From Solen grandis (Eukaryota; Mollusca; Bivalvia; Adapedonta; Solenidae), in the NCBI GenBank assembly GCA_021229015.1, contig CM037785.1, positions 898,080-962,079 of the forward strand: a stretch of 64,000 bases of DNA, given 5' to 3'. Position 1 is the stretch's first letter, and the number at the start of each line of letters is the position of its first letter. Made by a program: the position numbers and the translations under genes. The notes beneath the pieces are model-generated. The model was not told where the DNA came from and made no database searches. It saw only the letters and a list, made by a program, of their open reading frames with translations. Of this stretch, positions 39,477-51,854 are shown one piece after another.

Positions 39477-39753
39477 AAGAAACAAAACGGCCCTTTTCAG
39501 GGCCAACCCAAATGTCTCGAAAGGACATTTTACAATTGTCAATCCCCCTTTAACGTTAAGAAGTGGTCCTCCTTTAAGAAATTTTATTTTATTACATACG
39601 GTACCATAAATCTGTTTTCATATATAGTACCATTCGGTACTATAGTATAGATTCGGTACCATAAGTACAAAAAAAAAATAAAAAATTATGGTACCACGGT
39701 ACCATAAATTTTTTTTATGGTACCACGGTACCACAGTGCCACCCTTCACTACT
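39477..39753 (-). repeat. right terminal inverted repeat (277 bp)
   Basis: This is the inverse of the left TIR without its 50-bp duplication. The outermost bases are CCCTTCACTACT. The inner edge contains the gene F stem-loop. Confidence 0.95.
39489..39540 (+). promoter_or_regulatory. histone-type 3' stem-loop, copy 6
   Basis: Plus-strand AAAAC-GGCCCTTTTCAGGGCC-AACCCA (stem-loop 39489-39504) starts 49 nt after the stop of gene F. TCTCGAAAGGACA and ACAATTGTC follow. It is identical to copy 1 because both lie in the TIRs. Confidence 0.8.
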
Positions 39754-39759
39754 ACCCCT
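39754..39759. repeat. Polinton target site duplication, right
   Basis: ACCCCT, identical to 24371-24376. The bases after it (TGGTTCTTTTACGTACCAGG) resume the interrupted SINE-type repeat. Confidence 0.95.
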
Positions 39760-40408
39760 TGGTTCTTTTACGTACCAGGTATATGGACTAAGACCACAAT
39801 TAATTTTACTATATGTTCTATATAAGCATATATGCAAATGACAATTTCTGTAAGGGAAATTGACATTCAAACTTACCCTCATTAGATAGATCTATTCAAG
39901 AGAATAATTCTGTACATTTTAAACATGGGGTCACCCGACTACTTTTTGACCTATTTAAGGTTAAATAACATACGTATGAATTTAGTGCACCGGTTGGCCA
40001 TTTCACACCAATTTTCTCAAAATTTCCCCTCTCAGTAATGCTCAACTTTTAAGGTTGTTGTGCGATAAGGCCTCTAAATTGGGCATTTCATGACTATTTT
40101 AACTGTGTTCTATAGAATTTAATCCTTTATTGCATGTCTTTCAGTCAAAAACTCACCTTAATTCAGCATTAAATAGGGTCACTATTTTCTGTGTAGGCAC
40201 ATCCGGATACAGGGTAACCAAGGGCAGGTAATTGTGGTCTTAGTCCATTAGCACCTGGGTAGTCCCTGGGTAGAACTGGTACTGATACTGATAACTCAAC
40301 CCAATTTTGCCGAATGCCAGGCTAGGTTGAATCTAGTAAAAATTCTGAGGCGGTCACCGGAGGAAAGTGTCCCGGCTGAGATTCGAACCCCAGACATATT
40401 ATTAAACA
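39760..40408 (-). mobile_element. composite SINE, right part, with a MITE inside
   Basis: The pieces 39760-39783 and 40248-40408 continue the repeat broken at 24376. On the minus strand they contain the tRNA-like head (GTTCGAATCTCAGCCGGGAC), AGCCTGGCATTCGGC and CAGTATCAGTACCAG. The intervening sequence is a separate insertion. Confidence 0.85.
39784..40247. mobile_element. 464-bp MITE with TGGACTAAGACCACAATTA ends
   Basis: The left end TGGACTAAGACCACAATTA and the right end TAATTGTGGTCTTAGTCCA are perfect 19-bp inverted repeats. Flanking bases suggest a short TA-type duplication. No ORF. Compared with other SINE copies it interrupts the GGTATA-AGCACC junction. Confidence 0.85.
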
Positions 40409-40414
40409 CCTCTC

Positions 40415-40560
40415 AAACGGTATGTGCATTAAAGATCAGAGTATGTTTACTTTTCGCTCTAGCTTAATGATACAGTAAACTATTTTTTACAGTTCACTAA
40501 ATTGATTGCCATGATTAAATACAGTCCTAAAGTGTACAATACAGTTCATGAGTAAAAGTA
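40415..40560 (+). repeat. dispersed repeat shared with 14435-14600
   Basis: Same block order as at 14435 (AAACGGTATGTG, CTCTAGCTTAATGATACAGT, ACAGTTCACTAAATTGATTG). It joins the composite SINE to the tRNA-SINE that follows. Confidence 0.7.
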
Positions 40561-40810
40561 ATTCGAGTCGTTCCTGGTGGCCGAAGAAGAGGAATACCGG
40601 TATCGAGAGGTCTCGGATTCGATCCCCGACCGCGACATGCCAAAATCGTTAAAATGTACATAGGTTTGTTCACTGACTGGTGCCCGGTGTCAAGATAATG
40701 TAACTGGGTTAGGTACCATGCCTCATGTCTACAGTGCAGCACTATATCTATTTCTATATCTAGTCTCCAAATAATTGCAATACTGTCGGTGAGACGTTAA
40801 ATCCAGCAAA
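40560..40810 (+). mobile_element. tRNA-derived SINE
   Basis: The head TCCTGGTGGCCGAAGAAGAG and GAGAGGTCTCGGATTCGATC resemble pol III A and B boxes. The body has GCCCGGTGTCAAGATAATG, and the end GTCGGTGAGACGTTAAATCC is shared with the copies at 57357 and 22085. It is not a functional tRNA. Confidence 0.75.
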
Positions 40811-41657
40811 GTTTTTCCATACACACAGAAAACTACGAAAGTAATCTTAAAAATCTTTTATTCACAACTATGGATCTTTGTAGTGACCCATTCATGACGA
40901 TGCCTATCACTTGTAATGATAACACATTGAAACATGCCACGACTATACACAGCTCATTATTATAATTAGAATTATCATATCATATAAGTTACCTAAACGT
41001 TTGTAAACAATTTTAGCGTATCTTCTATTCACATAGTTGTCACATAGTTAATCAACTTCAAAAACCAGGTTGTAAAAATGCAACTCTTGCGCATATTGAC
41101 ATAATGTCTAACATCAATGAACTGTTAAATAATAAAAAAAAACAAGGAATTATTCTATATTCAGATCCACAACACTTTTCCATTTAGGGCGCCATTTTCT
41201 TTATAAAACAAGTTTAGGATAAATGACATTTATTTCCCAAACATAGTTACAAAGAAAAACATCAGTGAAGCATGTACATATATGAAATGTAAATACGTTA
41301 TAGGATGTCATAAAGATATTGATATTAATACATGGGGATTTAAACGAAAGCTACCTAAAGCTTATAAAGCTTATTTCCCCTTTCGAAGTTATCGTAACCA
41401 TGGTATGCTTTATATATCAAGTGGGAAAAAATACTTATTAATAGACAAATGTACTCTTTCTAAGCAAAACAAAATAGAAAAGTTAGGAAGATAGAAAGAG
41501 AAGAATTAAGTAAAATATATGACATCAGTGCAATCTAAATCAAATTCAATCGAGTGAGGCCCCCTGGAAGATTGGTCTGCATACTTTAAATTTATATCAA
41601 ATATATTACAAGATCAAGGCTAGTTGTGATAATACCTGCATCAATCAAACATACCAC
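40811..41657. other. intergenic, no gene seen
   Basis: AT-rich sequence up to the 3' end of the LINE. The 70-codon ORF at 41282 has no family resemblance. Confidence 0.5.
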
Positions 41658-44600
41658 TCATAGTGAACCATCCGAAGCAGTTGAAAAGCGTGCACTATGT
41701 GCTATAAACTTTTGTACAGACGCAAATATAAACGAGTTTTCCTCAACTGATAAAGACGGATCACCATGCAGTAATGTATCTAACTGAATATTAAAATCAC
41801 GTAGGTCATTTAATAACTTTAAACGAGGCTGAGCGTAGTATATACACTCAAAGAAGAAGTGATTTTCATTTTCTATTTCTCCACATCTACAGAAAGGGTT
41901 GGGTACAAGACCCCTTGAAAACAGATGTTGATTAAGTAGGCTACAACCAGTACGAAGGCGTGTATGAAACACTTGAATGCGTCTAGATCCTTGGTAATAA
42001 TAAACTGAAACGCTTTGTCTGTCAGAGTTTAGAAATCTTTTGAATACATGTATAGACGATGCATTTCTTGTATCGATAGAAACAGAATTCCATTCACGAA
42101 CTGCTGTAGGTAGAAATTAATTATAATAGTCAGTTGTTCGAGCGTGTACGCATCTTATATCTTGATTATTTCTAAATTGATATCTAGAATTAGTGTTGGG
42201 ACTTGATACTAATGAGGACAGGTAGCTTGGCGTTAAGCTGTAAAGCATTTTATAGAATAGAACAAGACGATGTTTCTTTCGTCGATTAGATAAGGAATCC
42301 CATGCAGTTTCATGTTGTAGTTTGTTAAGTGATACTAATTTGGTTGCGCCAGTGACAATTCTTGCACATTCGTTTTGAATTTTATCTAACTGGTAATTTT
42401 CATTAGCACAACAGTTACCCCAAACAACATCAGCATATTCTAAAATAGGTCTGATAAATGATACGTAAACTACTTCAAGTGATTTTCTATCTAAAATGAA
42501 TTTCAACTTACGCAATATATTGACTTTTTTCCACGTTTTGGCTGTAATATAATTAATATGTGAAAGCCACCTACAGTCATGAGAGAGGATGAGACCAAGG
42601 TGCTTGTGTTCTGTAACTTCTGGAATTTTCTGACCAAACATGAAAAGAGGTGGATGTTGTTTTTTTATTTTGCTTTCTACTAATTATAAGTGATTCTGAC
42701 TTTGAGGGATTGAAATTTACTAACCACGTTTCAGCCCATTTAGATATTTTATCGATGTCACTCTGGAGTGCTATAGCTGACTCAAGTGGGTTATCAGAAA
42801 CGGCATATAAACTAGTATCATCAGTAAACAAATTAATATTAGATCGGATATCATTTACGATATCGTTTATGTATATAAGGAAAAGTAATGGACCGAGAAT
42901 CGAACCTTGGGGAACGCCCGCATTAATTTTTAACCAGTTTGAAGTTGTACCTGAAATAACTACACGCTGCCTCCTATTAGATAGATAATTAACAAACCAA
43001 GATAGAAGAGGATCAGTGATTCCTGCGGCTTTTAATTTTTCAATAAGACCTCTGTGCCAAACTTTATCAAATGCTTTGCTAACATCAAAGAAAACGACTC
43101 TAATTTCACGCCCACCATCTAAAGCATTACTAAATTTATTACTGAGGAAAGTTAGCTGGTTAACTGTAGAATCACCCGGTAAAAAACCAGATTGAGCTGG
43201 TGTAAAGAAACAAGTGTCATGTAAATGATTAAATACATACTTATACACAAGGCGCTCAAAAACCTTTTCGATATTATTAAGTAGTGATATAGGGCGATAA
43301 TTGTTTGGTAGTGATGAGTCACCTTTCTTAAAAATTGCTGTAATGTTTGCCACCTTCCAAATGTCAGGCATTTTGCAACATTCTAATGATGTGTTGAACA
43401 ATTTACACAAGGGTTCAGAAAGCTCACGAGCAACTTCAAACAATATCTTATTACTTATTCCATCTGGTCCTGAAGCTTTATTGACATCTAAGTTTTTTAA
43501 GAACATTGTATACTTCATTTGGAGTGAATTTAAAAACAATATTCGATATTTAGGATCTCAGTTTTATCGTCAATAATAGTTTGACTTTGAAAGAAATTGT
43601 TAAGTGCATTTGTTTTTTCTTCATCATTACTAGTTAATGAATTAGTAGTAGGATTCAAGAGCGGTGGAATAGAGTTATCTGGATTTCCAAAAGTAAGTGT
43701 TTTAAGTGTTTTCCACCAGTCTTTGGAAGTGGGATGTCCACATTTGAGTTTGTTGCACATTTAAGTAATATAATCAATTTTGCTTTCCTTATGAGTGTTA
43801 AATTTTTGCCAATAGTACGTTGAATTAGTGAGTTTAGCCTTTTTATATAATTGTTTACGTTTCCGTATATTAAGTTTTATGTTGGATGTCATCCATGGGA
43901 TATCATTAGATCTTATGTTAACAATTTTATTAGGTATATGTTTTTTTGCAATATTTAAGAGCATTGATGAGGAATTGCTAGCATATTTGTCAATGTCAAT
44001 ATTTATATGAGAATCCCAATCTGTAAGAGCTATTTCATGCCTTAATGCGTCGTAGTTACCTTGTTCATATCTCCATATAAATCGCTTATAACAAGGCATT
44101 TTAGGTTTAGTAAAGTTACAAATTACATACACTGGACAGTGGTAGCGCAAGTTTTGGCTTAGGAAGTGTTCGAGAACACCAGATTTAACAACACGATTGG
44201 GATTTGAAATAAATATAAGATCGATAAGACTTTCAGAATGTTCAGTGAAATGTGTTGGATCAGATATTACCCGATGAAATCAAAATGACGCTTTAATAAA
44301 TCAACCTTACGACATGTTTGTTCACTCATTACATCAAGATTAAAGTCGCCCAGAATAATAATTTCTTTTGCCTTATCATCAGAAGCTAAACTAAATGAGT
44401 TTTCAATCAGTTCAATGTATGAAGAATTAGAATTCGGTGGTCTGTAAAATGTCCCTATCAACACATGCTTATTACTGTTCAGGGTAAGTTCAATCCAAAG
44501 TCCTTCAAGGCCTATTATTTCTAAGTCATGCCTGCGTTTAAAACAAATTTTTTACGTATATAGCTACTCCACCATGATTGTCATTAGGTCTATCAAGTCG

Positions 44601-44760
44601 TTCTGGTTTATGATAAGATTGAAAAAGAATGTTATCTGAACTGGTCGTACCACTGAGCCATGTTTCTGAAAATGCAATTATATCGAAATCTCGCAGTTCA
44701 GCGTGTAATAAGTCCAATTTGTTTTGAATACTCTGAACATTTAAGTGAACAATAGATAAG
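41658..44760 (-). mobile_element. Jockey/CR1-type LINE, nearly full ORF2, dead
   Basis: On the minus strand the endonuclease starts near 44760 (IIAFSETWLSG, IILGDFNLDV). Next come a linker (HCPVYVICNF, WWKTLKTLTFG), the reverse transcriptase (ANITAIFKKGD, NNYRPISLLNNIEKVFERL, VFFDVSKAFDKVWHRGL, INAGVPQGSILGPLLFLIYI, LFTDDTSLYAVS) and a thumb part (HLGLILSHDCRWLSHI). A Cys/His C-terminal region follows (FCRCGEIENENHFFFEC). Frames change at about 44460, 44150, 43760, 43540 and 42640. The catalytic box reads TDD after Phe where active members have ADD. It is a degenerate copy; no tail or target duplication was identified. Confidence 0.88.
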
Positions 44761-45975
44761 TATTTTGAAGTTTCTAATACACTGACAAGTGAATCGTTAA
44801 AAGAGAGACAAGTATTTGTGAAGGAATCTGGTCCTGGACTAAGGTGTACATCACCAACTTGTAATAAAAGGATGTAAAACCATGCAGTTTGATTCGTACT
44901 AAAAATAATAATAAGCAGTTAACAGTAAAACGGCAGTTTTTATAATAGTTTTTGCCAAGTGTCACCTTTCTGTTAAAAGTTGCCCGTACATTATTAGTAC
45001 GTGTTATTTGTATTCCATTATATAATGTTATGTTTAAAACGTGGTCATGCATTAATGCAAATAGGTAATACATATGTACTTCTCCTACAAATTTACCTTG
45101 ATATGTATAGTTCTGCAGGACGACAATGTTCGCTGACAAATGTTTCATGTCACAGTCTCAATAAACAACAGGTAAAGTTCGATTGTCGTCACAATAAGTA
45201 CAGCAACGTCCACGGACGCATCACTCGGCCAAACGATTACACAGAAGTCAAACATTTTACAGATAAAGGAAGAAGTAAAGAAAAGTGACTGCAAATAAAG
45301 AAAAAAGAGATACAGAATAATGAAAAATATAGTTATTCTATACGCTGGAATAGCAAGGTATGAAAAGAAATTGAAAGCTTTATGATAGTGTGGGTAGAGC
45401 ATTCATTAAATGGATTTGAAAGAAATAATTATGCCATAATTATTTAAAAAGAAAATGGTTGGTTGGGTTTAACGTCCCACCGACATTATTTCATTCATTT
45501 GGAATAAAAAAGAAAACATAAACTATCAGGTAAATGTATTATTTCAAATAATGTCTGAATTAAAATGATTTCTTTTCAATATATGTCTAGGATATATTAT
45601 GTTAGAGAATAGTTTATATCACACAGTTTAAATAATTTTTTAAACGTAGTATTTTTTTTTATGAAATTCGGTTATTAAACTTTTAAGTAGAGTAATTTAA
45701 TTTAAATTTTGAATGAAATTAGGTTTCACACATTTCTATGATTGATATTAATTAATACATACAATTATATTTACATATACTAACACAGACATACTTATCA
45801 CATAAAGCCATAAGTGTAAACCATACATTTGATAAATCATTGTCAATGTGTATATCTATTAATTTATATTCTCATATAAATAATGATATATTAAATCAGA
45901 AACAATCCTTCACCATACAAGTATATATTTACAAAATATCAGTCACAGGTTCTAGCCGTAAAGGCAGGTTTTACC
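44761..45975. other. intergenic, no gene seen
   Basis: It may contain the LINE 5' region on its left. A reversed SINE tail (GGTTTAACGTCCCACCGACA) lies at 45465-45490. AT-rich otherwise. Confidence 0.5.
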
Positions 45976-47777
45976 ACCCTAAGGATAAGTATCAAAACAT
46001 CGCATTAGTCAAATAATCTCACTATGAAGGTAAGGATTAAACCATCACATCAGTCAAATACTCTCACTATGAAGGTAAGGATTAAACCATCACATCAGTC
46101 AAATAATCTCACTATAAAGGTAAGTATTGAACCACAACATCAGTCAAATAATCTCACTATGAAGGTAAGTATTAAACCATCACATCAGTCAAATAATCTC
46201 ACTATAAAGGTAAGTATTGAACCACCACATCAGTCAAATACTCTCACTATAAAGGTAAGTATTGAACCACAACATCAGTCAAATAATCTCACTATGAAGG
46301 TAAGTATTGAACCACCACATCAGTCAAATAATCTCACTATAAAGGTAAGTATTGAACCACAACATCAGTCAAATAATCTCACTATGAAGGTAAGTATTGA
46401 ACCACAACATCAGTCAAATAATCTCACTATAAAGGTAAGTATTGAACCACAACATCAGTCAAATAATCTCACTATGAAGGTAAGTATTGAACCACAACAT
46501 CAGTCAAATAATCTCACTATAAAGGTAAGTATTGAACCACCACATCAGTCAAATACTCTCACTATAAAGGTAAGTATTGAACCACCACATCAGTCAAATA
46601 CTCTCACTATAAAGGTAAGTATTGAACCACCACATCAGTCAAATACTCTCACTATAAAGGTAAGTATTGAACCACCACATCAGTCAAATACTCTCACTAT
46701 GAAGGTAAGTATTGAACCACAACATCAGTCAAATAATCTCACTATAAAGGTAAGTATTGAACCACCACATCAGTCAAATAATCTCACTATGAAGGTAAGT
46801 ATTGAACCACCACATCAGTCAAATAATCTCACTATGAGGGTAAGTATTGAACCACAACATCAGTCAAATACTCTCACTATAAAGGTAAGTATTGAACCAC
46901 CACATCAGTCAAATACTCTCACTATAAAGGTAAGTATTGAACCACAACATCAGTCAAATAATCTCACTATAAAGGTAAGTATTGAACCATCACATCAGTC
47001 AAATACTCTCACTATAAAGGTAAGTATTGAACCACCACATCAGTCAAATAATCTCACTATAAAGGTAAGTATTGAACCACCACATCAGTCAAATACTCTC
47101 ACTATAAAGGTAAGTATTAAACCATCACATCAGTCAAATACTCTCACTATGAAGGTAAGTATTGAACCACAACATCAGTCAAATACTCTCACTATGAAGG
47201 TAAGGATTAAATCATCACATCAGTCAAATAATCTCACTATGAAGGTAAGTATTAAACCACCACATCAGTCAAATAATCTCATCACATCAGTCAAATAATC
47301 TCATCACATCAGTCAAATAATCTCATCACATCAGTCAAATAATCTCACTATGAAGGTAAGTATTAAACCACACATCAGTCAAATAATCTCACAATAAAGG
47401 TAAGTATTAAACCACCACATCAGTCAAATAATCTCACTATGAAGGTAAGTATTAAACCACCACATCAGTCAAATAATCTCATCACATCAGAAATAATCTC
47501 ACACATCAGTCAAATAATCACTATGAAGGTAAGTAACCACATCAGTCAAATAATCTCACTATAAAGGTAAGTATTAAACACCACATCAGTCAAATAATCT
47601 CACATAAAGGTAAGTATTAAAACCACATCAGTCAAATAATCTCACATAAAGGTAAGTATTAAACCACCACATCAGTCAAATAATCTCACAATAAAGGTAA
47701 GTATTTAACCACCACATCAGTCAAATAATCTCACTATGAAGGTTAGTATTAAACAACCACATCAGTCAAATAATCTC
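45976..47777 (+). repeat. 45-bp minisatellite, more than 30 units, in-frame over 28 units
   Basis: The unit encodes 15 residues (KVSIEPQHQSNNLTM and variants P/S for Q, T for N, I for M). It is open without stops from 46024 to 47298; after that, indels break the period. Each unit contains AAAGGTAAGTATT, a perfect 5' splice-site sequence, and AATAATCTCACTAT. Variation is mostly third-unit substitutions shared by scattered units, typical of gene-conversion-like homogenisation. I see no promoter, signal peptide or splice context supporting a protein, so I list it as a repeat. If translated, each unit has an NLT sequon. Confidence 0.9.
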
Positions 47778-48619
47778 ATAAATGACATTAAATACTAAAT
47801 AATTACGTGAAATTACAAAACATAAAACTCATATATACCAAATGTCTGATGATATTTGTTTTCCATGTGTTACAACTGACTGGCTTGATTGTTTGTTTGA
47901 TTGTGGATTTAACGTTCCACCAACAGTATTTCAGTCATGTCTCTGACTGGTATCTTGGTTTTCCATTTCCTTTTAATAACATGCATCATGTCATACCGGT
48001 ATATGCTTAGTAACTGTTGAAATGGGAACCAGGAACTATATTTAGAATTTAGTTGCACATGGTGCAGTCATGCGTGGTCAAAACAAATGGTTTCTGATCG
48101 GGATAATTGTTTGTTTGTTCGGCTGTGTTAAAGATGAATATACACATGCTCCAGCGTGCACGATAATAAGTAACGGAATCAAACACGGTCGCTCAAAATA
48201 AAAAAGATTTTGTGCATAATCTTACGAGCTGGAAGTAGGTTTATGTGGTCGCTGGTCGCATAATAAAAAAATCACTTAATGGGATAGATTGATATAGTAA
48301 AAAACGTTCGGGCGGGATTTATAACGGTCGTTTAATAAAAAAAAAGTCGTTTAATACAGGTGGTCGCATGTACAATATTGACTGTAAATTATTAGCCTTT
48401 TTAAATCATTGGATGAGAATCTGAGAACTCCTACAGGAATTCGACTATATATTCAAACCTATTTATGTATTTCAAAGAACCTTCAGAAAATTCTAAATAT
48501 GTGATACTAACATTGTCTAGGATTCATGCGACAAAGAAGGCGCTCCTCGGCCTCCTTTGCCTTGGAAAGTGATTGCATGGCACCACCATGGTTTTCGATT
48601 AATACATTTGCTGAGTCAG
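47778..48619. other. intergenic, reversed SINE tail only
   Basis: A minus-strand SINE tail (TTTAACGTTCCACCAACAGT) lies at 47905-47930 and related sequence extends to about 48000. The rest has no recognisable feature. Confidence 0.5.
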
Positions 48620-48855
48620 AAAGAAGCGGATAACGTACAGAGACATAATGTTTCTTCCTCTATTTCTATACGTGTAGTACTGGCTAACAATCATTTATTG
48701 ATTATCATGGTCATATTTAGACCTTGCGGTCTAGATTATCCTACGAGTGGAGTCCTTATTATTTTTTTTCTAAAGAGACAACATGCAAAAGAAACAGGGG
48801 TTGGATACAGGGGAGTCGGGGTGCGACACCCTAGATCAATTTGCGAATAGACCCC
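48620..48855 (-). repeat. composite SINE fragment
   Basis: It matches the 5'-distal half of the composite at 12700-12915 (GGCTAACAATCATTTATTGA, GGTGCGACACCCTAGATCAA, TTTGCGAATAGACCCCC). The tRNA-like head is missing. Confidence 0.75.
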
Positions 48856-49003
48856 CTTGATTCATGAGAAAAAAGTATTGTGTAATAATCTTTTGTCAAA
48901 ATAAAACGCTATAAATGAAATTTCCTTTTACATAATCATGAAATTTTATGATGGATGTATTCTGTAATTTTACGCATTACATTTTTTGACGAAACGCGAC
49001 ACA

Positions 49004-49103
49004 NNNNNNNNNNNNNNNNNNNNNNNNNNNNNNNNNNNNNNNNNNNNNNNNNNNNNNNNNNNNNNNNNNNNNNNNNNNNNNNNNNNNNNNNNNNNNNNNN
49101 NNN
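49004..49103. other. assembly gap, 100 N
   Basis: A second run of exactly 100 N; the real distance is unknown. Confidence 0.99.
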
Positions 49104-51854
49104 GTCTTTCTTAATAGAATCTATCATTATACATAGCAGTTAATAAAATGAAGACTGTTCGATCCTAAAAAACACAGAAAGAACATGATATAAAGAAATG
49201 ATAGATAATTAGATATGTAGATCTAGGTCTACTGTACATGAATAACTCTTCGACGTTTCAACTAAAAATACACCATTTTTTCTACTTTGGCTGTAGACTT
49301 TTTACACATAGGGCATTCTCAGAGATATGGAGAGAGAGAGAGAGATTATGCAAAAAAAATATTTATAATAATCATCATCAAAACTAAACTTAATGTTTAG
49401 TTTTATTCTTTAAGTAGAAAAAGCAGAGTGCCATCACTATACTATCTATCAAGCTCCCCCGTTTACACCTTCTTTCTTTTTTTTTGCACTCCCATTCAAT
49501 TGCATCTACTTATATCGATGCATATTGCATACCAGTGACGTAGGCGTGTGTTAGTTTCATTGTTGATATATATTCAAAAGATCAGATGATTTTGATTACT
49601 TTATTTGCGACTAATTTCAGACAGATTGATGGAAAGGTGAAGATAATTATTAAAATGTGTGTGTGTGGGGGGGGGTTGTTTTGTTTTCACATATGGTACT
49701 TTTTTCTGAGATATACTTTATGCATAAAAGCACCGTGTTAAGTGATATTCCAAGCAGAATCGTATGTTAAGCCAGTGAAGTGCGATTGAAAAATAGTGTT
49801 GCAATCGTAACCGAATGATAGCGTTGGTGTCATGGCGCCTTCCACAAGGTAGATTTTTTAACGGATTTCGGATTGTAATTCACAAATTGCAAGTGAGTTG
49901 AATTATTTTTGTTAATCATATATCTTATAACGAAGCACATTTGTAATGTCCAAATGCAAAAGTAAAGCTTAACAACAAAATTTGAATTGGACGAACACCT
50001 GAAAATGGACTGGGTCCAGTACAATTAGACGTTTTTTACCGACTTTGGAGAATGCGTTTTAAGTTTGTGAACAAAATGGCGCTGCCCATACGATAAACGG
50101 CTGTGACAAAAAAAAAAAATAAAATTCATAGTGCTCTGAAATGTTATACAAATAGAAGTCTACGCGATACCGTAAGGCGAGGTTCGCCCGCTATTAAGCG
50201 TATTTTTTTTTATCAGGATTTCTCTACTACATAATTGTTAATATATTTGTACAAGTTTACATGTGATCTATAACCAGTCCCTCATGAATATTATGGAACA
50301 CCAAATCTACATAAACTCAAATATTTGAAGATCTCCTCAAATAAGGCGAAAAAAAAAATACAAGTTGTTTTTTTCCACCAACATCTCCGAAAAAATAGGG
50401 TCGGTAGGTCGGCTGAACTTTTTATTTATTTTTATTTTTTTCCCCTTTTTACCTTACTTTTTTTGAGGAAGTGACGAAAAACAGTGTTTTGAAACCGTAA
50501 TATCCCGAATGCTACGAAAAGTTTAGGGTCGATACGTACAAAAAAAAAAAAAAAAAGTAGGGCCGATCGGGTTAGTGGAATCAAGTAACTTTCTTTTATT
50601 ACGCCTAATCTCTTCAAATGAATTATTGATAACCACAATTCATATAAGTTATCAGGGATTCTATATATAAAATCCCGGAAAATATCACTGACAAAAACGA
50701 TTTGAAGATTTAATTAAGGATATCAACGAATAAATTGTTGATCTCAATATATAATTAAAAAAAAAAATTTCCTAATTAATTTTAATATCAATAACTGAAT
50801 TGTTAATATCATTAATTCAATAAATGAGATTAATAAATCGACACAATGTAAATTAAAGAAATATGTGAAGTGATTTGTAAAGATCATGCCACAATTGATT
50901 TGTTAATATCATTAATTCGTTTGAAAAAATCTCTAATTATTTCAAGAGAACTTCAAATATTTGAGTTTATGTATAGATTTGGCGTTCCATATATATAACC
51001 CGGTCATTTCTTGTCGAGCTAACAAGACACCGCGGATATCACCACTGTCGAAACATGGATCATCTTCCCATGGTCAACGTATAGTCTATACCTGCAAAAT
51101 CACAGATTTAATTTTCTCCCCCCCCCCCCCCTCTCTTAAAATACTCGAAGAACATCCCGCATCAGAGATCGCAATTTTCGGATTTGCTTGTTCGGATATT
51201 TAATTATTTCTTTCTAACTACAATGGCGATTTCACATTTGGCCTCCATCTTTTGATAATTTAGAAAAATCGAGATACAACGAATCCAGATCAGCAAGAAC
51301 ATGTGACTTCGACTATAACTAAGCTAAGGTGTTGCAACGAATTTCGATGTTAACGAAATGTAATGATTTTGTAATAACTAATGGAATGCAACTGTAGCAC
51401 CTCTACGCTGAGGCAAAGACCTATTAATGTTATTATAGGTCTTTGGATGAAGTCTTCGTGAAACTTAAACGGGAATTATCCGAGGAGTTCCGATTGTCTT
51501 AGGTTCTTTTTCCTCTTTCAGTGTGTATGAGTGAGAGTTTCACTGAAATGCCATTGAAACCAACAATTCGGAACGAAAATGAATTTAATACTTCAGTAAT
51601 TTATTGATTTAGTAATAGAACAAAGACGGACTGCAATCCGTGTTCCTAAGTAAAAATGCCTGGTATTTCGTTGAAAGTGGTTTTGACGTCCTTCCCGGTC
51701 ACTGGCTTTCATACGCGGATAAAACAATTGATCTCAGAGATTGCCTAACCCCTGCGTGCAATGCATCTAAGTTTGGAACCCATGGCCTTCTTTCATCCTC
51801 TGTAGCCGCGCATGGCTGAGGCAAAAGTAATTAATACCCAAAACTTCGTGACAA
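49104..51854. other. intergenic, no gene seen
   Basis: It contains a short (GA)n run near 49329-49345, a G run near 49665, A and T runs, and a C run at 51118-51131. No ORF with family resemblance. Confidence 0.5.

Larger units (their letters stand above)
24377..39753 (-). mobile_element. Polinton/Maverick DNA transposon (adintovirus-like), complete
   Basis: The 15,377-bp element is bounded by inverted repeats starting AGTAGTGAAGGG and by a 6-bp duplication. It encodes the full Polinton set: protein-primed DNA polymerase B, retroviral-type integrase with chromodomain, A32-like ATPase, adenovirus-type protease, double-jelly-roll capsid protein and a penton-like protein, plus small basic and membrane proteins. 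Most core genes are on the minus strand. Several core genes carry nonsense or frame breaks, while TIRs, duplication and accessory genes look clean. It is therefore a fairly recent insertion that is now defective, or was defective when it spread. Confidence 0.97.

Noticed and set aside
24377..39753. CRISPR array or prokaryotic operon explanation for the short repeats and ATGA overlaps
   Set aside because: There are no regularly spaced repeat-spacer units, and gene content, TIRs, 6-bp duplication, TATA boxes and flanking SINE all identify a Polinton in an animal genome.
46024..47298. 424-residue repetitive ORF as a protein-coding gene
   Set aside because: The frame is open only because the unit is 45 bp. 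There is no signal peptide, promoter or flanking exon evidence, and the array loses frame after 47298.
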